Source of the DNA: Leucobacter triazinivorans
Lineage (GTDB): Bacteria; Actinomycetota; Actinomycetes; Actinomycetales; Microbacteriaceae
Length of the DNA: 64,000 bases
Direction of reading: 5' to 3'
Assembly: GCF_004208635.1 (NCBI RefSeq)
Contig: NZ_CP035806.1
Coordinates: forward strand, 1,550,001 to 1,614,000
The position numbers and the translations under genes were made by a program. The notes under the pieces are model-generated. The model was not told where the DNA came from, did not search any database, and saw only the letters and a program-made list of their open reading frames with translations. Shown piece after piece: positions 33,772 to 42,960 of the stretch. The first letter of the stretch is position 1. Every line of letters begins with the position of its first letter.

Positions 33772-33818
33772 GCGCAATGCGCCGGTTGGAGAAGTTTCTC
33801 CCAACCGGCGCATTGTGC
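33772..33818. terminator. Strong bidirectional terminator between convergent genes
   Basis: CAATGCGCCGGTTGG (33775-33789) and its perfect complement (33801-33815) form a stem of at least 15 bp that can extend outwards to 33772/33818 with one wobble pair. It lies about 45 bases after the PP-loop gene stop and faces the pyruvyl-transferase gene, so it can serve both strands. Confidence 0.85.
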
Positions 33819-33929
33819 GTAACTCAGACGACTGCACTCACACCCGAGGCCGAAAAAGGATAGCTTCGGCGGTTGCCGGAAACCCGCCCACCCAGCCCAT
33901 CCGTTCGGCGTACCGGGCATCCTAGAGCG

Positions 33930-35186
33930 CTATCGGGTTCGCTCCAGATTCTTTAGCCGAGCCTCATAGGAAATCACCTTTCTACGAAGCTCGGCGATCT
34001 TTTCATTCTCCAAAGATTCTTCACACGCCGATACTGCCTGAGGAAATCTTCGATTCGCGAGTTCCGAGAAATACTTCTGCCGATCTGGCTCTTTACCCTT
34101 GCTCAGAGTCGTCGAGAAGGAGTTGCTCTCGAGATGATTCACGACCCTATCAATCTGCTCATGGCGCGAGTCGTTGAATTCTGTATAGTCCAACCGGGCC
34201 CAAAGGTCGTCCAGTCCCCTAATCGACTCCAACTCTGACGGCAGGATATGAGGTATCCCATGATAGCGAGCGAGCTCCTTCGTCCGCGTGTCATGCGCGA
34301 TGAGTAGCGCAGGTGTGCCAGCAGAAATCGCTGCGACGGCCCCATGGATACGAGGCCCTAGAGCGGCGTCCTGAGTACGCATAAAGTCAATCCAAGGGCT
34401 CGAATCGAGGAAGAACTTCACACGCCCAGGAGCCATATGGCGGTGGGACAAATGCAGAGGTTGCTTTTCGTCTCGAGACAAGGGGTAGACTTCTCGATTC
34501 CAAACGAGCATCTCAAGAGACTTCATGTCTTGTGGAACGTATGTGAGGTCTGCACCTGCAGATTCCAAGCGCTCGATGAGACCGCCCATCAAGTCTTTCG
34601 ATACTTCAACATTGTATGCAAGACGAGACCCAAATTGGCTAGGGCCACTATGGATCTGAAATTCACGACCCATCCTGGATAGAGAGGGGCACCCGATCAC
34701 TTCTACCTCGTTAAAGCCCAGGGAACGAATGTAAGTAGCGGTTGTTTCACCCCGAACAGTAATTTTGTCGGACTTATCGAGTACAGCTCTGCAGAATGCC
34801 GCTACCGCTGGTTTAATCACTTCAAGACCCTTAAACTCCGGGTCGTTAAATTCAACCTGAGCCCCGCCGCTCATCATCGCAAACGGTTTCTTCAACCCTT
34901 GGATAAATCTCGTCAGATTCCTCAGTTCCGGTTCGAAGGCGGGCCGGAAGCAATTTGCTAGCGGCACAATCACCCCGTCATACTCCTCGTTGACTCTGGC
35001 GGCCAGATCCTTTTCCCTGAATGATGGAATTGCATCAATCGTGGTGCCTTCAACGGCCAACAGCGCGTGTGTAGCCGCTGCGAACATCAGATTTCCGCTG
35101 TTATTCCCAATTGTGTTGAGCCGTATCGTTTCTGTCGCAGAAAAGGGTTGCAATGGGTTCTTCGCTGCACGCATTAGGAGCTTCAC
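33930..35186 (-). CDS. Polysaccharide pyruvyl transferase-family protein
   Basis: A 418-residue protein with the CsaB/pyruvyl-transferase pattern: NTIGNNSGNLMFAAATHALL near the N-terminus, a central SGGAQ region and, towards the C-terminus, GPRIHGAVAAISAGTPALLIAHDTRT. These enzymes transfer pyruvate from phosphoenolpyruvate onto a sugar to make ketals that can anchor S-layer-type proteins. A short coiled-coil tail ends the protein. The GTG at 35186 (GGGAGGAA about eight bases upstream) is preferred; a GTG at 35192 is nearer the site than usual. It is the last gene of the minus-strand group 41402-33930. Confidence 0.82.
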   Translation of the reverse strand: MKLLMRAAKNPLQPFSATETIRLNTIGNNSGNLMFAAATHALLAVEGTTIDAIPSFREKDLAARVNEEYDGVIVPLANCFRPAFEPELRNLTRFIQGLKKPFAMMSGGAQVEFNDPEFKGLEVIKPAVAAFCRAVLDKSDKITVRGETTATYIRSLGFNEVEVIGCPSLSRMGREFQIHSGPSQFGSRLAYNVEVSKDLMGGLIERLESAGADLTYVPQDMKSLEMLVWNREVYPLSRDEKQPLHLSHRHMAPGRVKFFLDSSPWIDFMRTQDAALGPRIHGAVAAISAGTPALLIAHDTRTKELARYHGIPHILPSELESIRGLDDLWARLDYTEFNDSRHEQIDRVVNHLESNSFSTTLSKGKEPDRQKYFSELANRRFPQAVSACEESLENEKIAELRRKVISYEARLKNLERTR

Positions 35187-35340
35187 AAGCACTTCCTCCC
35201 GATTGTTTCGGTCTCATGCTGCTTATCTATGACAAACAACATCGTCGCAAGTTGGATACACTTCTCGGCGATTGACTCACATAACGGCAGCCCGAGAGTG
35301 CGTCAATTTCAGTTCACTACATGGCAAGGTTCGTCAATCA

Positions 35341-38300
35341 TCAAGCCAACCTCACGACCTCTTGGAAGCGTCGGAGCGCTTTTCGCTGGTGCGCCGAGGA
35401 ATCAAATCGCCCGCGGGCTGTCCGGTTGTCTGCCAGCAAACGGTTGATGCCCTCGCCCAGGATTGCCGGTTCAGTGCCCAAGTGCGCCCCGTACCCGATG
35501 TCCATCGCTTCAAGATTTCCCGGGCAATCTGACGCTCCAATCGGAACCCCCAATGCCATCGCTTCGAACAGCACGATTGGTTGGCCTTCGTGCAGTGAAG
35601 GAAGCACAAAGAGCTCAGCACGTTTCATAACTGGGTAAGGATTTCGAAGCTGTCCAAGCATGAACACGGAGCCATCGAGACCCAATGTTGTTACCAGCGC
35701 TTCCAGGGAGGGCTGCAGCGGGCCGCTCCCAATGATAAGCAGTTTGGCTCTCGGGTGACGTTGAAGCACCGTTGGCCAAGCACGAATGAGTGCCTCTTGG
35801 TTTTTCTCCATGGAGAGTCGTCCGACTGTCACAACGACCGGGCCAGCGCCCCCGAAGAGTTCCTCATGCTCTGGCAGCATCGCGGCAGTCGACTTTTCCA
35901 GAACTTCGTCGAATAGCAAGGCATTCGGGACGGCTTGGACACCAGACGCGGGGAGGAGCCCTCTCGGCCCGAGATCAGCCTCATTCTGTTCGGCAAGTTG
36001 CTCGGAGACAGAGACCACCTCGTCAAACCACGGATACAGGCGGAACAACGAGCTGAGTTCCGGATACTTGTGCTGCTGTTCATCCCCCATCTGATTGTGC
36101 TGCCAGATGAGGTGACTGGTCGATGCATCACCGATCGCGGAGACTAGGCCCGCCCACAGGACCGCATAGCCGTCCCACTCGATGGCGGCATCGATCGGAA
36201 TGTCGCCGACAACGCGCAAGGCTTCCTTACGCCACGACGCTCGATACTTCTCAAGCATGTCGGGCCCGGGGTCAGATCTACCGGCCTCCACTACTCCACG
36301 TAGATAGAACTCTTCCGGCGACATCACCGTGTCCCCGACCCGGCTGATCAGTCGGACGCCATCCGGCAACCGTCGGAATGTCTCCGCGCGATCAGGTTGC
36401 TCCCGCAGCACCTTAGGTTCGATGATGAGAAGCACGTTGATGCCCGTCGCGACAAGCTCCGTGAGGATCGCCAGAAGAGCGCTCGCGATGCCGTTGGGGA
36501 TCAGACTGGCATGGAACACTACCGTCTTTCTCCCGTTCAGTTCTGCTCCGCGTCCGCCATCGCTCAAGAAGAAGTCGAGGCAACGTGCGGAAGCGTATCC
36601 GTCCTCATAGGGGCAATACCGTTCAACTGCGGCGTCGTACTCCGTGCGCTCGACCGAGCCACCAGCACGGACGTCGTCAAGGAGCTCAGTGATTGTGGTA
36701 GCTACGCCGACCGGCAAGTTGCTCGGCGACAGATAGAGACCTCGATCGCGCTGGTACTCCTCGAGATCGGGGATGTACAGGGTGATTGGGCGACGGGTCA
36801 CCATGAAGTCGAACTGGATCGAGGAGTAGTCTGTGACGAGGTGGTCAACGGCTGCAAGCAGGTCATTGGTGTCGATATCAGCCGGGACCGAATCCGCTGG
36901 CAGCTCGATTCCGCGGACGAGCTGCTCCGTCAATCGATGAGCCCGATAAACGATCTTCACCCCCTCTATGGAGGCAAGCGCCTCGAGCTGTTCCACGAGT
37001 GTCGATGCGTCGAATTCATGATCCGAGACTCCGCCTCTCCAGGTCGGAGCCACGAGCACCAGGCGGTCGCCTTGGTCGACACCAAGCCTCTCGCGAATAT
37101 GTGATCTCAGGGTCTCACCATCACGGACCAGGGCGTCCAACCGTGGAGATCCCACCATGCCCACCGATCCTGGATAAATTCCGTTGAGGTGATGCTCGTC
37201 CAGGAGAGCCCATTTTGTGAGTTCATTTGGCGCGAGCAAGTGGGTGGCTTGGATGAAGTTGCGTTCGAGGTTCTCGTACTCAACGAGCCCCTGCCGCATC
37301 GAACGCCCAAGCGTTTTCATGGGGGTGCCATGCCACGTGTTGAGATAGCGCTGCGCAGGCTTCCGCGTGAAGTACGGCGGGAATGAGACATTGTTGACCA
37401 GCATGCCCGCGGTTGCCAAGCATGCGAGATACTCATCGCTGCCAACGATAACCAACCGAACGCGCGAGCACTCACGAACTACTCTTGGCGCGTCGACGTT
37501 GTTCTTCAGCGCCCACACGAATGTCTTCCCCGAGAAGCGTTCGTCACCAAGCATCTGCCGAAACAGTGCCAGAGGGTGGCAGCCCGCAGAGGAACCGTGA
37601 TTCGATTCGAACAGCACCAGGGAATGATCAACAGGACGGTGATTCCAGAATTCGGCGTAGAGCCTCGTCCGTCTGGACGCGTCAGCAGGCAGGTGTTTCT
37701 TCAGCTCGACGCCGTCTGGCATGCGAATGTGTCTTGAATCGAGGAGAACCTGCACAGACTCGTCGTGCAGCCCACTATCAGTCAAGCTACACGCAAGGAG
37801 CGTTCGATCCTCGGCGTTGAGATCGAAGCCGCAACCAGCAGCCTTACGCAGCAGAGCTTGTCGCGTGCCCGAATGCTCGAGCCCATGAACCACCTGAGCC
37901 AGCGAGATCAGATCGGAGGGAGCCTGGAGAGTTTGAGCCCCATCTACCAGAGCACGCTCCGCCCGATCCGAGAGGTTCAGGGACCAACGGCCGCGGGTGG
38001 CATCACGAAAATCCTGTACTGCCACAGTCGCAGCGGGCTGAACGTCGTTCCCGTCAAATTTTCGTACCGACCGAAGCAGCGCCTGATTTGCGAGCTCGGA
38101 CTCGCCGATCTGGTTCAGGCAAACGCCCAGGCGATACCACCAATGGGACTTGTCCCCCTGCCGAAGCAGCGCAGACTCATACCATCCTATGGCATGTTCG
38201 AACTCTCGAAGGCGCTCCCAGGCGTGCCCGCACTTGTATGCCCAATAGGCCGAAGAAGGGCTTTGCTCGAACGCTCGTTCGAAGTAGCCGATGGCTTCAG

Positions 38301-39180
38301 CCCACTTGTACTCGCGGTCGTAGGTCAACCCAATGCGGTAGAGAAGTTCCGCATTGTGAGGGTCCCCGGACAGCTGTTCCAGGTACTCATGGCGGGCTCT
38401 GGACCACATCCCAGCGCGCTGGAAGATTTTCCCGATCCCGATGCTGACCTTATTCGGGAAAAGACGTTCGAGAGCATTCTCGAGAACGATCCGCGCATGT
38501 GCGTCCTGACCCGCAAGTTCCAATGACCGCGCGTAGAGCAGCACGTCATTCTCCGCCAGTGGCTTGATCTCACTGATTGCAGCGTAGAGATCGATCGCCT
38601 CAGAGTAGAAGTCCATCTGCGCAGCTAGCCGCGCATGCGTCAGGGTCCAGTCTTCATCGCTTTCGAAGCATGTCTGACCCTCACGGTATAGGTCCACCCG
38701 AATCCATCTCGGAGCCGCGGAATCCTGCAATCGCTCCAGCTCACGAAAGCACTGTTTCGGGTCGAAGCCAGCTTCCGCCGCTCGCCTGAAGGACACGGCC
38801 GCGTTCAGAGCGTCCCCCATGGCCTCGTGGCATCGCGCCTGACGGAACGCTAAGTGCCCGACATTCCCTCCGGCCCCCTCCGACGCCCTGAAGGCTTTGA
38901 GCGCCTCGTTGAATCGTCCTGCTTGCTCGAGCACTCTCCCGTGGCGATACCACGTTTCACTATTGGCGCCTTCCCCCGTGACAGCACGAGCGAGCGCTAC
39001 TTCAGCCCCAGGAAGGCCTGCGTACTCCAAAGATTTTGCCGTCTGCCACCACAGATCCGCATCGTTCGCCGCGGCCTCTGCAGCCCTAGCGAAGTGCTCG
39101 GCAGCCTTAGGCCAGTCTTGCTTCCGTCGCGCAAGTCGCGCCAAGGCGACATGCGCGCTCACTACTGGTTGCCGCGTCAT
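35341..39180 (-). CDS. TPR / CDP-glycerol glycerophosphotransferase / GT4 multidomain glycosyltransferase
   Basis: A 1279-residue three-part protein. About residues 1-390 are tetratricopeptide-like repeats (YRHGRVLEQAGRFNEALKAF, LLYRIGLTYDREYKWAEAIG). About 500-865 are a TagF-type domain with YLNTWHGTPMKTLGRSM and HLVTDYSSIQFDFMVTRRP (near 783). About 880-1270 are a GT4 domain with HASLIPNGIASALLAI, TVGRLSMEKNQEALIRAW (near 1122) and LPSLHEGQPIVLFEAMALG. It probably builds a polymer of sugar and glycerol-phosphate units on one polypeptide, with the TPR region holding partners. It is cytoplasmic, with no span. It overlaps the upstream gene by ATGA and has lower GC than the flanks. Confidence 0.88.
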   Translation of the reverse strand: MTRQPVVSAHVALARLARRKQDWPKAAEHFARAAEAAANDADLWWQTAKSLEYAGLPGAEVALARAVTGEGANSETWYRHGRVLEQAGRFNEALKAFRASEGAGGNVGHLAFRQARCHEAMGDALNAAVSFRRAAEAGFDPKQCFRELERLQDSAAPRWIRVDLYREGQTCFESDEDWTLTHARLAAQMDFYSEAIDLYAAISEIKPLAENDVLLYARSLELAGQDAHARIVLENALERLFPNKVSIGIGKIFQRAGMWSRARHEYLEQLSGDPHNAELLYRIGLTYDREYKWAEAIGYFERAFEQSPSSAYWAYKCGHAWERLREFEHAIGWYESALLRQGDKSHWWYRLGVCLNQIGESELANQALLRSVRKFDGNDVQPAATVAVQDFRDATRGRWSLNLSDRAERALVDGAQTLQAPSDLISLAQVVHGLEHSGTRQALLRKAAGCGFDLNAEDRTLLACSLTDSGLHDESVQVLLDSRHIRMPDGVELKKHLPADASRRTRLYAEFWNHRPVDHSLVLFESNHGSSAGCHPLALFRQMLGDERFSGKTFVWALKNNVDAPRVVRECSRVRLVIVGSDEYLACLATAGMLVNNVSFPPYFTRKPAQRYLNTWHGTPMKTLGRSMRQGLVEYENLERNFIQATHLLAPNELTKWALLDEHHLNGIYPGSVGMVGSPRLDALVRDGETLRSHIRERLGVDQGDRLVLVAPTWRGGVSDHEFDASTLVEQLEALASIEGVKIVYRAHRLTEQLVRGIELPADSVPADIDTNDLLAAVDHLVTDYSSIQFDFMVTRRPITLYIPDLEEYQRDRGLYLSPSNLPVGVATTITELLDDVRAGGSVERTEYDAAVERYCPYEDGYASARCLDFFLSDGGRGAELNGRKTVVFHASLIPNGIASALLAILTELVATGINVLLIIEPKVLREQPDRAETFRRLPDGVRLISRVGDTVMSPEEFYLRGVVEAGRSDPGPDMLEKYRASWRKEALRVVGDIPIDAAIEWDGYAVLWAGLVSAIGDASTSHLIWQHNQMGDEQQHKYPELSSLFRLYPWFDEVVSVSEQLAEQNEADLGPRGLLPASGVQAVPNALLFDEVLEKSTAAMLPEHEELFGGAGPVVVTVGRLSMEKNQEALIRAWPTVLQRHPRAKLLIIGSGPLQPSLEALVTTLGLDGSVFMLGQLRNPYPVMKRAELFVLPSLHEGQPIVLFEAMALGVPIGASDCPGNLEAMDIGYGAHLGTEPAILGEGINRLLADNRTARGRFDSSAHQRKALRRFQEVVRLA

Positions 39181-41402
39181 TTCAGGTCGTCCTCACAATC
39201 CTTCTCGGCCTCTTCTCGGCTGCAGAGCAGCTGAGAAACCGGCTCCGCCGATGCCGAATACAGGAATGCCTTCATCGCTCGGGGAACTGCATTCATCGGT
39301 GAAGCATTTCGGACACTGTCCGCCGTGCCCTTGACGTCTCGTACCGCAAACCCTTCCAGCTCCTCCCACATGTCGCCGTACACGCCGCGGAACTCTTCGA
39401 ACTGCTCCAGGTCTGGCGTGTACAGCACGAAGGGAACATCGATCGCCATCGCGTCGAAGATCACCGATGAGTAGTCGGACACAACTACGTCGCTGATCAG
39501 CAGCAGCTCCTGAATCTCGATCGAGCTCGCATCGATACACCGCTCGTTCCCTGTCGACACATGGCTCGACAGATAGCCGTGGTCGTGGAAGATCACCACC
39601 CACTCGTCCCCGAGTTCGTCGGCCAGGCGTTCGACGTCGAGCACATAGTCGAAATCGGAATCGTCAGCCGAACGAGCGTAGTTGTAGTCGCGCCAGGTCG
39701 GCGCATAGAGCGCGACCTTCCGAGACGGCTCACCACTCATGCCGACCCGCCCTGCAATGTCTTCGCGGAGTGCCGCATTGCCACGTTGCTCGAGCAAGTA
39801 TTTCACCCGCGGATAGCCGCTATGAATCATGCGCTCGGGATCGAACAGGAACGCGGTCTCGAATTTTTCAGCGGCAATTGGGGAATCCACGACCAGGTAG
39901 TCCCAGTTCTGAATGTCCCGGTACTTGACGATCTTGTGGTGTCGGCGGTTCCAGATGATCCGCGGCTCGTGCGAATCGAAGAGCATGCGCTTGAGCGGAG
40001 TGCCGTGCCAGAGCTGCACCCAGGTCGAATCGCGATGTTTGCGCACTCGGGGCGGGATCCACGATTCGGCAATCACCACCTGGGAACGCGCGAGTAGCTG
40101 ATTCGTCTCCAGCAGCTCCGGTTTCACCCGATAGGGTTCGGGCACCCGCTGGTCGTTCGTGACGAAGCTGATGCGCCAACCATCAAACCGCGGGTCGGCG
40201 ATTACTTCGTCGAACAGGTAGCGCGAGTTGCCTGCATACTTGAAATCGAGCCCGAGAAAACTGATCGTTCTGTCGATGATGGGCTGATCCAGCGCCGCTT
40301 CGAGCTCTGCCGCCCATGCACCGCCGCGATCGTTACGCCTCTTCAGCTGCCGCAACTTCCACTTCGCCCGTTTGTACCTCGGCATCACGTGGTTCTTACC
40401 TGCCACCAGCGCCTGGAACATCAAGTATCTGCGGCGTTCGAACATCCTCAGACGCACGGCCGTGCGCGTCGGCCGATTCGTTGCGGTACCGTCCGGGATC
40501 TCAACCTGCGCCTCATGCAGGATGTCAACGAAGTCCTTGATGTATGCGCGACGGAAGCGACGAGGTATGCGTCGTTCGTAGTACGGACCGATCTTCTTGA
40601 TGTGATAGGCAGCGAGGTACGCAGCAGCGCGCGGGTTCCGTCGCTCCAACAGCTCGAACGATCGCCGGATCGCATAGATGTGATCACGATAGTGCTTGTC
40701 GGTGTCCGTCTGCGAACGCGTACTCGACTCCGGGTGGGGGTCGATGACGTACAACGGAGAGTGCACCATCGATACGCACTCGGCTCGATTCACCACCTGC
40801 AGCACGAAGGGATTGTCCTCGTAGATCCTTCCTTCTTCGAACCTGATGCCGTGGCGATTCAGGTACTCGCGGCGATAGAGGTTGCTGACGCTGTAGAAGT
40901 TCTCCACGCGAAGCAGCTCATCGCACTCGATTCCCTCGAGCAAGCGCTTATGCCAGAAAGGATCTGCGTTGTAGTAATGGTATCTACCAGTGACTTCGGG
41001 TTTCTCGGAGAGCAGCTTCCAGTCGAAGTGCACGAGGTCGGACCGATCCTCATTCGCGCGCTCCGTCGTCACCTGCAGCGTGACCCGCTCGATGAAGTCG
41101 TCGGCGTCGACGAACAGCACGTACTCGCCGCGCGCAAGGTCGAGCGCGCGGTTTCGAGCCGCCCCCTGACCGGCGTTGACCTGGTCGATGACGACGACTC
41201 TCGGATCGTCAGCCGCGTAGTCCCGAAGGATGTCGAGGCTCGCATCGGTCGAGCCGTCGTTCACCGCGATGAGTTCCAGATCCGGCATGCTCTGCCCGAG
41301 CACCGAGTCGATGCAGCGCCGCAGGAACCGCTCGGCGTTGTACACCGGGATGATCACGGTCACCAGAGGAGCGGCTTCGGCAGCCTTCCGCATGTTCGGC
41401 AC
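39177..41402 (-). CDS. GT2 / CDP-glycerol glycerophosphotransferase bifunctional protein
   Basis: 741 residues. The N-terminal GT2 domain (about 12-230) has VTVIIPVYNAERFLRRCIDS, a DGSTD motif and the metal-binding YVLFVDADDF. A helical basic linker (about 260-375) leads to a TagF-type domain (about 380-715), with VQLWHGTPLKRMLFDSHEP near 465 and VVSDYSSVIFDAMAIDVPF near 640. Proteins of this build extend teichoic-acid-like chains by alternating sugar and polyol-phosphate addition. The start may be GTG 41402 (GGAGG three bases upstream) or ATG 41393 (twelve bases). First gene of the minus-strand group. Confidence 0.88.
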   Translation of the reverse strand: MPNMRKAAEAAPLVTVIIPVYNAERFLRRCIDSVLGQSMPDLELIAVNDGSTDASLDILRDYAADDPRVVVIDQVNAGQGAARNRALDLARGEYVLFVDADDFIERVTLQVTTERANEDRSDLVHFDWKLLSEKPEVTGRYHYYNADPFWHKRLLEGIECDELLRVENFYSVSNLYRREYLNRHGIRFEEGRIYEDNPFVLQVVNRAECVSMVHSPLYVIDPHPESSTRSQTDTDKHYRDHIYAIRRSFELLERRNPRAAAYLAAYHIKKIGPYYERRIPRRFRRAYIKDFVDILHEAQVEIPDGTATNRPTRTAVRLRMFERRRYLMFQALVAGKNHVMPRYKRAKWKLRQLKRRNDRGGAWAAELEAALDQPIIDRTISFLGLDFKYAGNSRYLFDEVIADPRFDGWRISFVTNDQRVPEPYRVKPELLETNQLLARSQVVIAESWIPPRVRKHRDSTWVQLWHGTPLKRMLFDSHEPRIIWNRRHHKIVKYRDIQNWDYLVVDSPIAAEKFETAFLFDPERMIHSGYPRVKYLLEQRGNAALREDIAGRVGMSGEPSRKVALYAPTWRDYNYARSADDSDFDYVLDVERLADELGDEWVVIFHDHGYLSSHVSTGNERCIDASSIEIQELLLISDVVVSDYSSVIFDAMAIDVPFVLYTPDLEQFEEFRGVYGDMWEELEGFAVRDVKGTADSVRNASPMNAVPRAMKAFLYSASAEPVSQLLCSREEAEKDCEDDLK

Positions 41403-41813
41403 GCACCTCCGGTCCAGTCAGTGCGGGAGCCAGGGCGCCGAGCCGCACCCTAGGATCCTATCCGAAATCTATGCACCGCGTGTCAGTGGCATACGCAGAA
41501 GCAGATTTCGCACCCCTCGTGCAGGCCGCTGCGGCAGTCCAGAGTGCGGTACTCGTAACTCCTGCGCCTGGCGACACGACTCAAGAACTTCCTCATGCAC
41601 TCCATTCATTCAGGGCGGGGTAGCCGGCGGGTATACCGGCGATGAACCGCACCCGAGCACTTCGGGCACCGTCGCCCCTGCGCCCGCCCAGAGCGAACCC
41701 CCAAGCTCCGCGGATAACATAGACGCACACAATCTGCGCGCAAGCTCGCCCTTGGCGGTCTCATTACCGCCCCCGCACCGCAGAGAGCGCACGTCATCCC
41801 GAGGAGCCACCAC
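41403..41813. promoter_or_regulatory. Divergent spacer between GT2-TagF gene and LCP gene
   Basis: 411 bp with no convincing gene. The left part (to about 41610) has intermediate GC, like the insert. A small hairpin GCCGG...CCGGC lies near 41621-41638. GATAACATAGAC near 41717 could be the -10 of the LCP gene on the plus strand, and GAGGAG precedes its GTG start. The minus-strand promoter of the GT2-TagF gene must also lie here but no clear element was seen. Confidence 0.4.
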
Positions 41814-42896
41814 GTGACCGATTCCCAGTCGCCGATCGACAAGCTGTTCGACGAGGCTCCTGCCCCTGCCGAACCGGCGCCGAAGAAGAGGCGCCGGGGG
41901 CTGCGCAACACGCTCCTCGTGCTCGGCTCGCTCATCGTGCTGCTCGGGATCGCCGCCGGCATCATCTACGCGCTCGTCGCGAACTCGTACAACGAGATCG
42001 AACGGGTGAGCGTCGAGCAAGATCCCTCGCTCAAGCGCCCGGCCGTCACGCAGGTCGAGCCCGGCGAGAAGGCCCCCATCAACATCCTTCTGCTCGGATC
42101 CGACTCCCGCGAGACCACCGATCCCAGCGCCACGGCCGAGGATCTCAAGGGTTTCCGCAGCGACGCCATCATGGTCGCGCAGGTCTCGCCCGATCGCGAG
42201 CACATCACGATGATGTCGATCATGCGCGACAACTGGGTGAGCATTCAGGGCTTCGGAGAGGCCAAGATCAACGCCGCCGTCGCCTACGGCGGCCTGCCCC
42301 TCGCCGTGAACACCATCGAGAACTTCATCGGCGCGCGCATCGACCATGTGGCCCTCATCGACTTCGAATCCTTCAAGGGCCTCACCGACGCCGTCGGCGG
42401 AGTCACCGTGCAGAACGACATCCCCTTCACCTCGTACCACGGCAAGTTCGACTTCGCGGAGGGCCCCATCACGCTCACGGGCGACGAGGCACTCGGATTC
42501 GTGCGCGAGCGCTACTCGTTCTCAGACGGCGACTACCAGCGCGCCCGCAACCAGCAGGCCTACCTCAAGGGCCTCACGAAGGCGCTGCTCAGCCGCGAGA
42601 CGCTCGGCGACGCGGGCAAGCTCACCGATACGTTCCAGGCCCTCACCCCGTACCTGATCTTCGACGAGGCTCTCGATCTGCCCACTGCGGTACGCCTCGG
42701 CTTCGATATGCGCAGCGTGCGCAGCGACGACATCGGGTTCTTCACCAGCCCCACGCTCGGCACTGGCACGTCGGCCGACGGCCAGTCCATCGTGCTGCCG
42801 GACTGGGACGAGATGGCCGCCGTGCAAGCCGCGTTCCAAGCCGGCACCCTGCACGAGTACGCGGCGACGCGCGCGCCCGGCTCCGAGCTCCCCTGA
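41814..42896 (+). CDS. LytR-CpsA-Psr (LCP) family cell-wall polymer ligase
   Basis: 360 residues: a basic cytoplasmic N-terminus, one membrane span (about 33-55), and an extracytoplasmic LCP domain. Key stretches are INILLLGSDSRE, FRSDAIMVAQV, MMSIMRDNWVSI, AVAYGGLPLAVNTIENF and a late FVRERYSFSDGDYQRARNQQ with the conserved Arg/Asp-rich block. LCP enzymes attach undecaprenyl-linked wall polymers to peptidoglycan, which fits a polymer built and exported by the neighbouring genes. GTG 41814 follows GAGGAG. Confidence 0.94.
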   Translation: MTDSQSPIDKLFDEAPAPAEPAPKKRRRGLRNTLLVLGSLIVLLGIAAGIIYALVANSYNEIERVSVEQDPSLKRPAVTQVEPGEKAPINILLLGSDSRETTDPSATAEDLKGFRSDAIMVAQVSPDREHITMMSIMRDNWVSIQGFGEAKINAAVAYGGLPLAVNTIENFIGARIDHVALIDFESFKGLTDAVGGVTVQNDIPFTSYHGKFDFAEGPITLTGDEALGFVRERYSFSDGDYQRARNQQAYLKGLTKALLSRETLGDAGKLTDTFQALTPYLIFDEALDLPTAVRLGFDMRSVRSDDIGFFTSPTLGTGTSADGQSIVLPDWDEMAAVQAAFQAGTLHEYAATRAPGSELP

Positions 42897-42960
42897 GGCG
42901 GCGGCAGGCTCACTCGGTGATACAAACGCGGCCTGGCAGCAGCGTGAGAGCGAGACCCGC

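Larger units (their letters stand above)
32350..41460. other. Low-GC insert in the surface-polymer locus
   Basis: From about 32350 base composition falls noticeably, with many A/T-rich codons, and it remains lower through the PP-loop, pyruvyl-transferase, TPR-TagF-GT and GT2-TagF genes before returning to normal near the LCP gene. The left edge is inside the 31199 gene. The right edge is near the start of the 39177-41402 gene and its upstream spacer. No integrase, IS or direct-repeat boundary was seen, so homologous exchange between flanking conserved genes is the likelier route. Confidence 0.7.

Noticed and set aside
32350..41460. Classical genomic island or prophage (integrase, tRNA attachment site)
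   Set aside because: No integrase, recombinase, tRNA or flanking direct repeat was seen; content is purely polymer biosynthesis, so homologous exchange of a cassette is preferred.
41403..41813. Small gene in the spacer left of the LCP gene
   Set aside because: Frames in both directions are short or lack plausible starts and codon preference, and no ribosome-binding site was found except that of the LCP gene.
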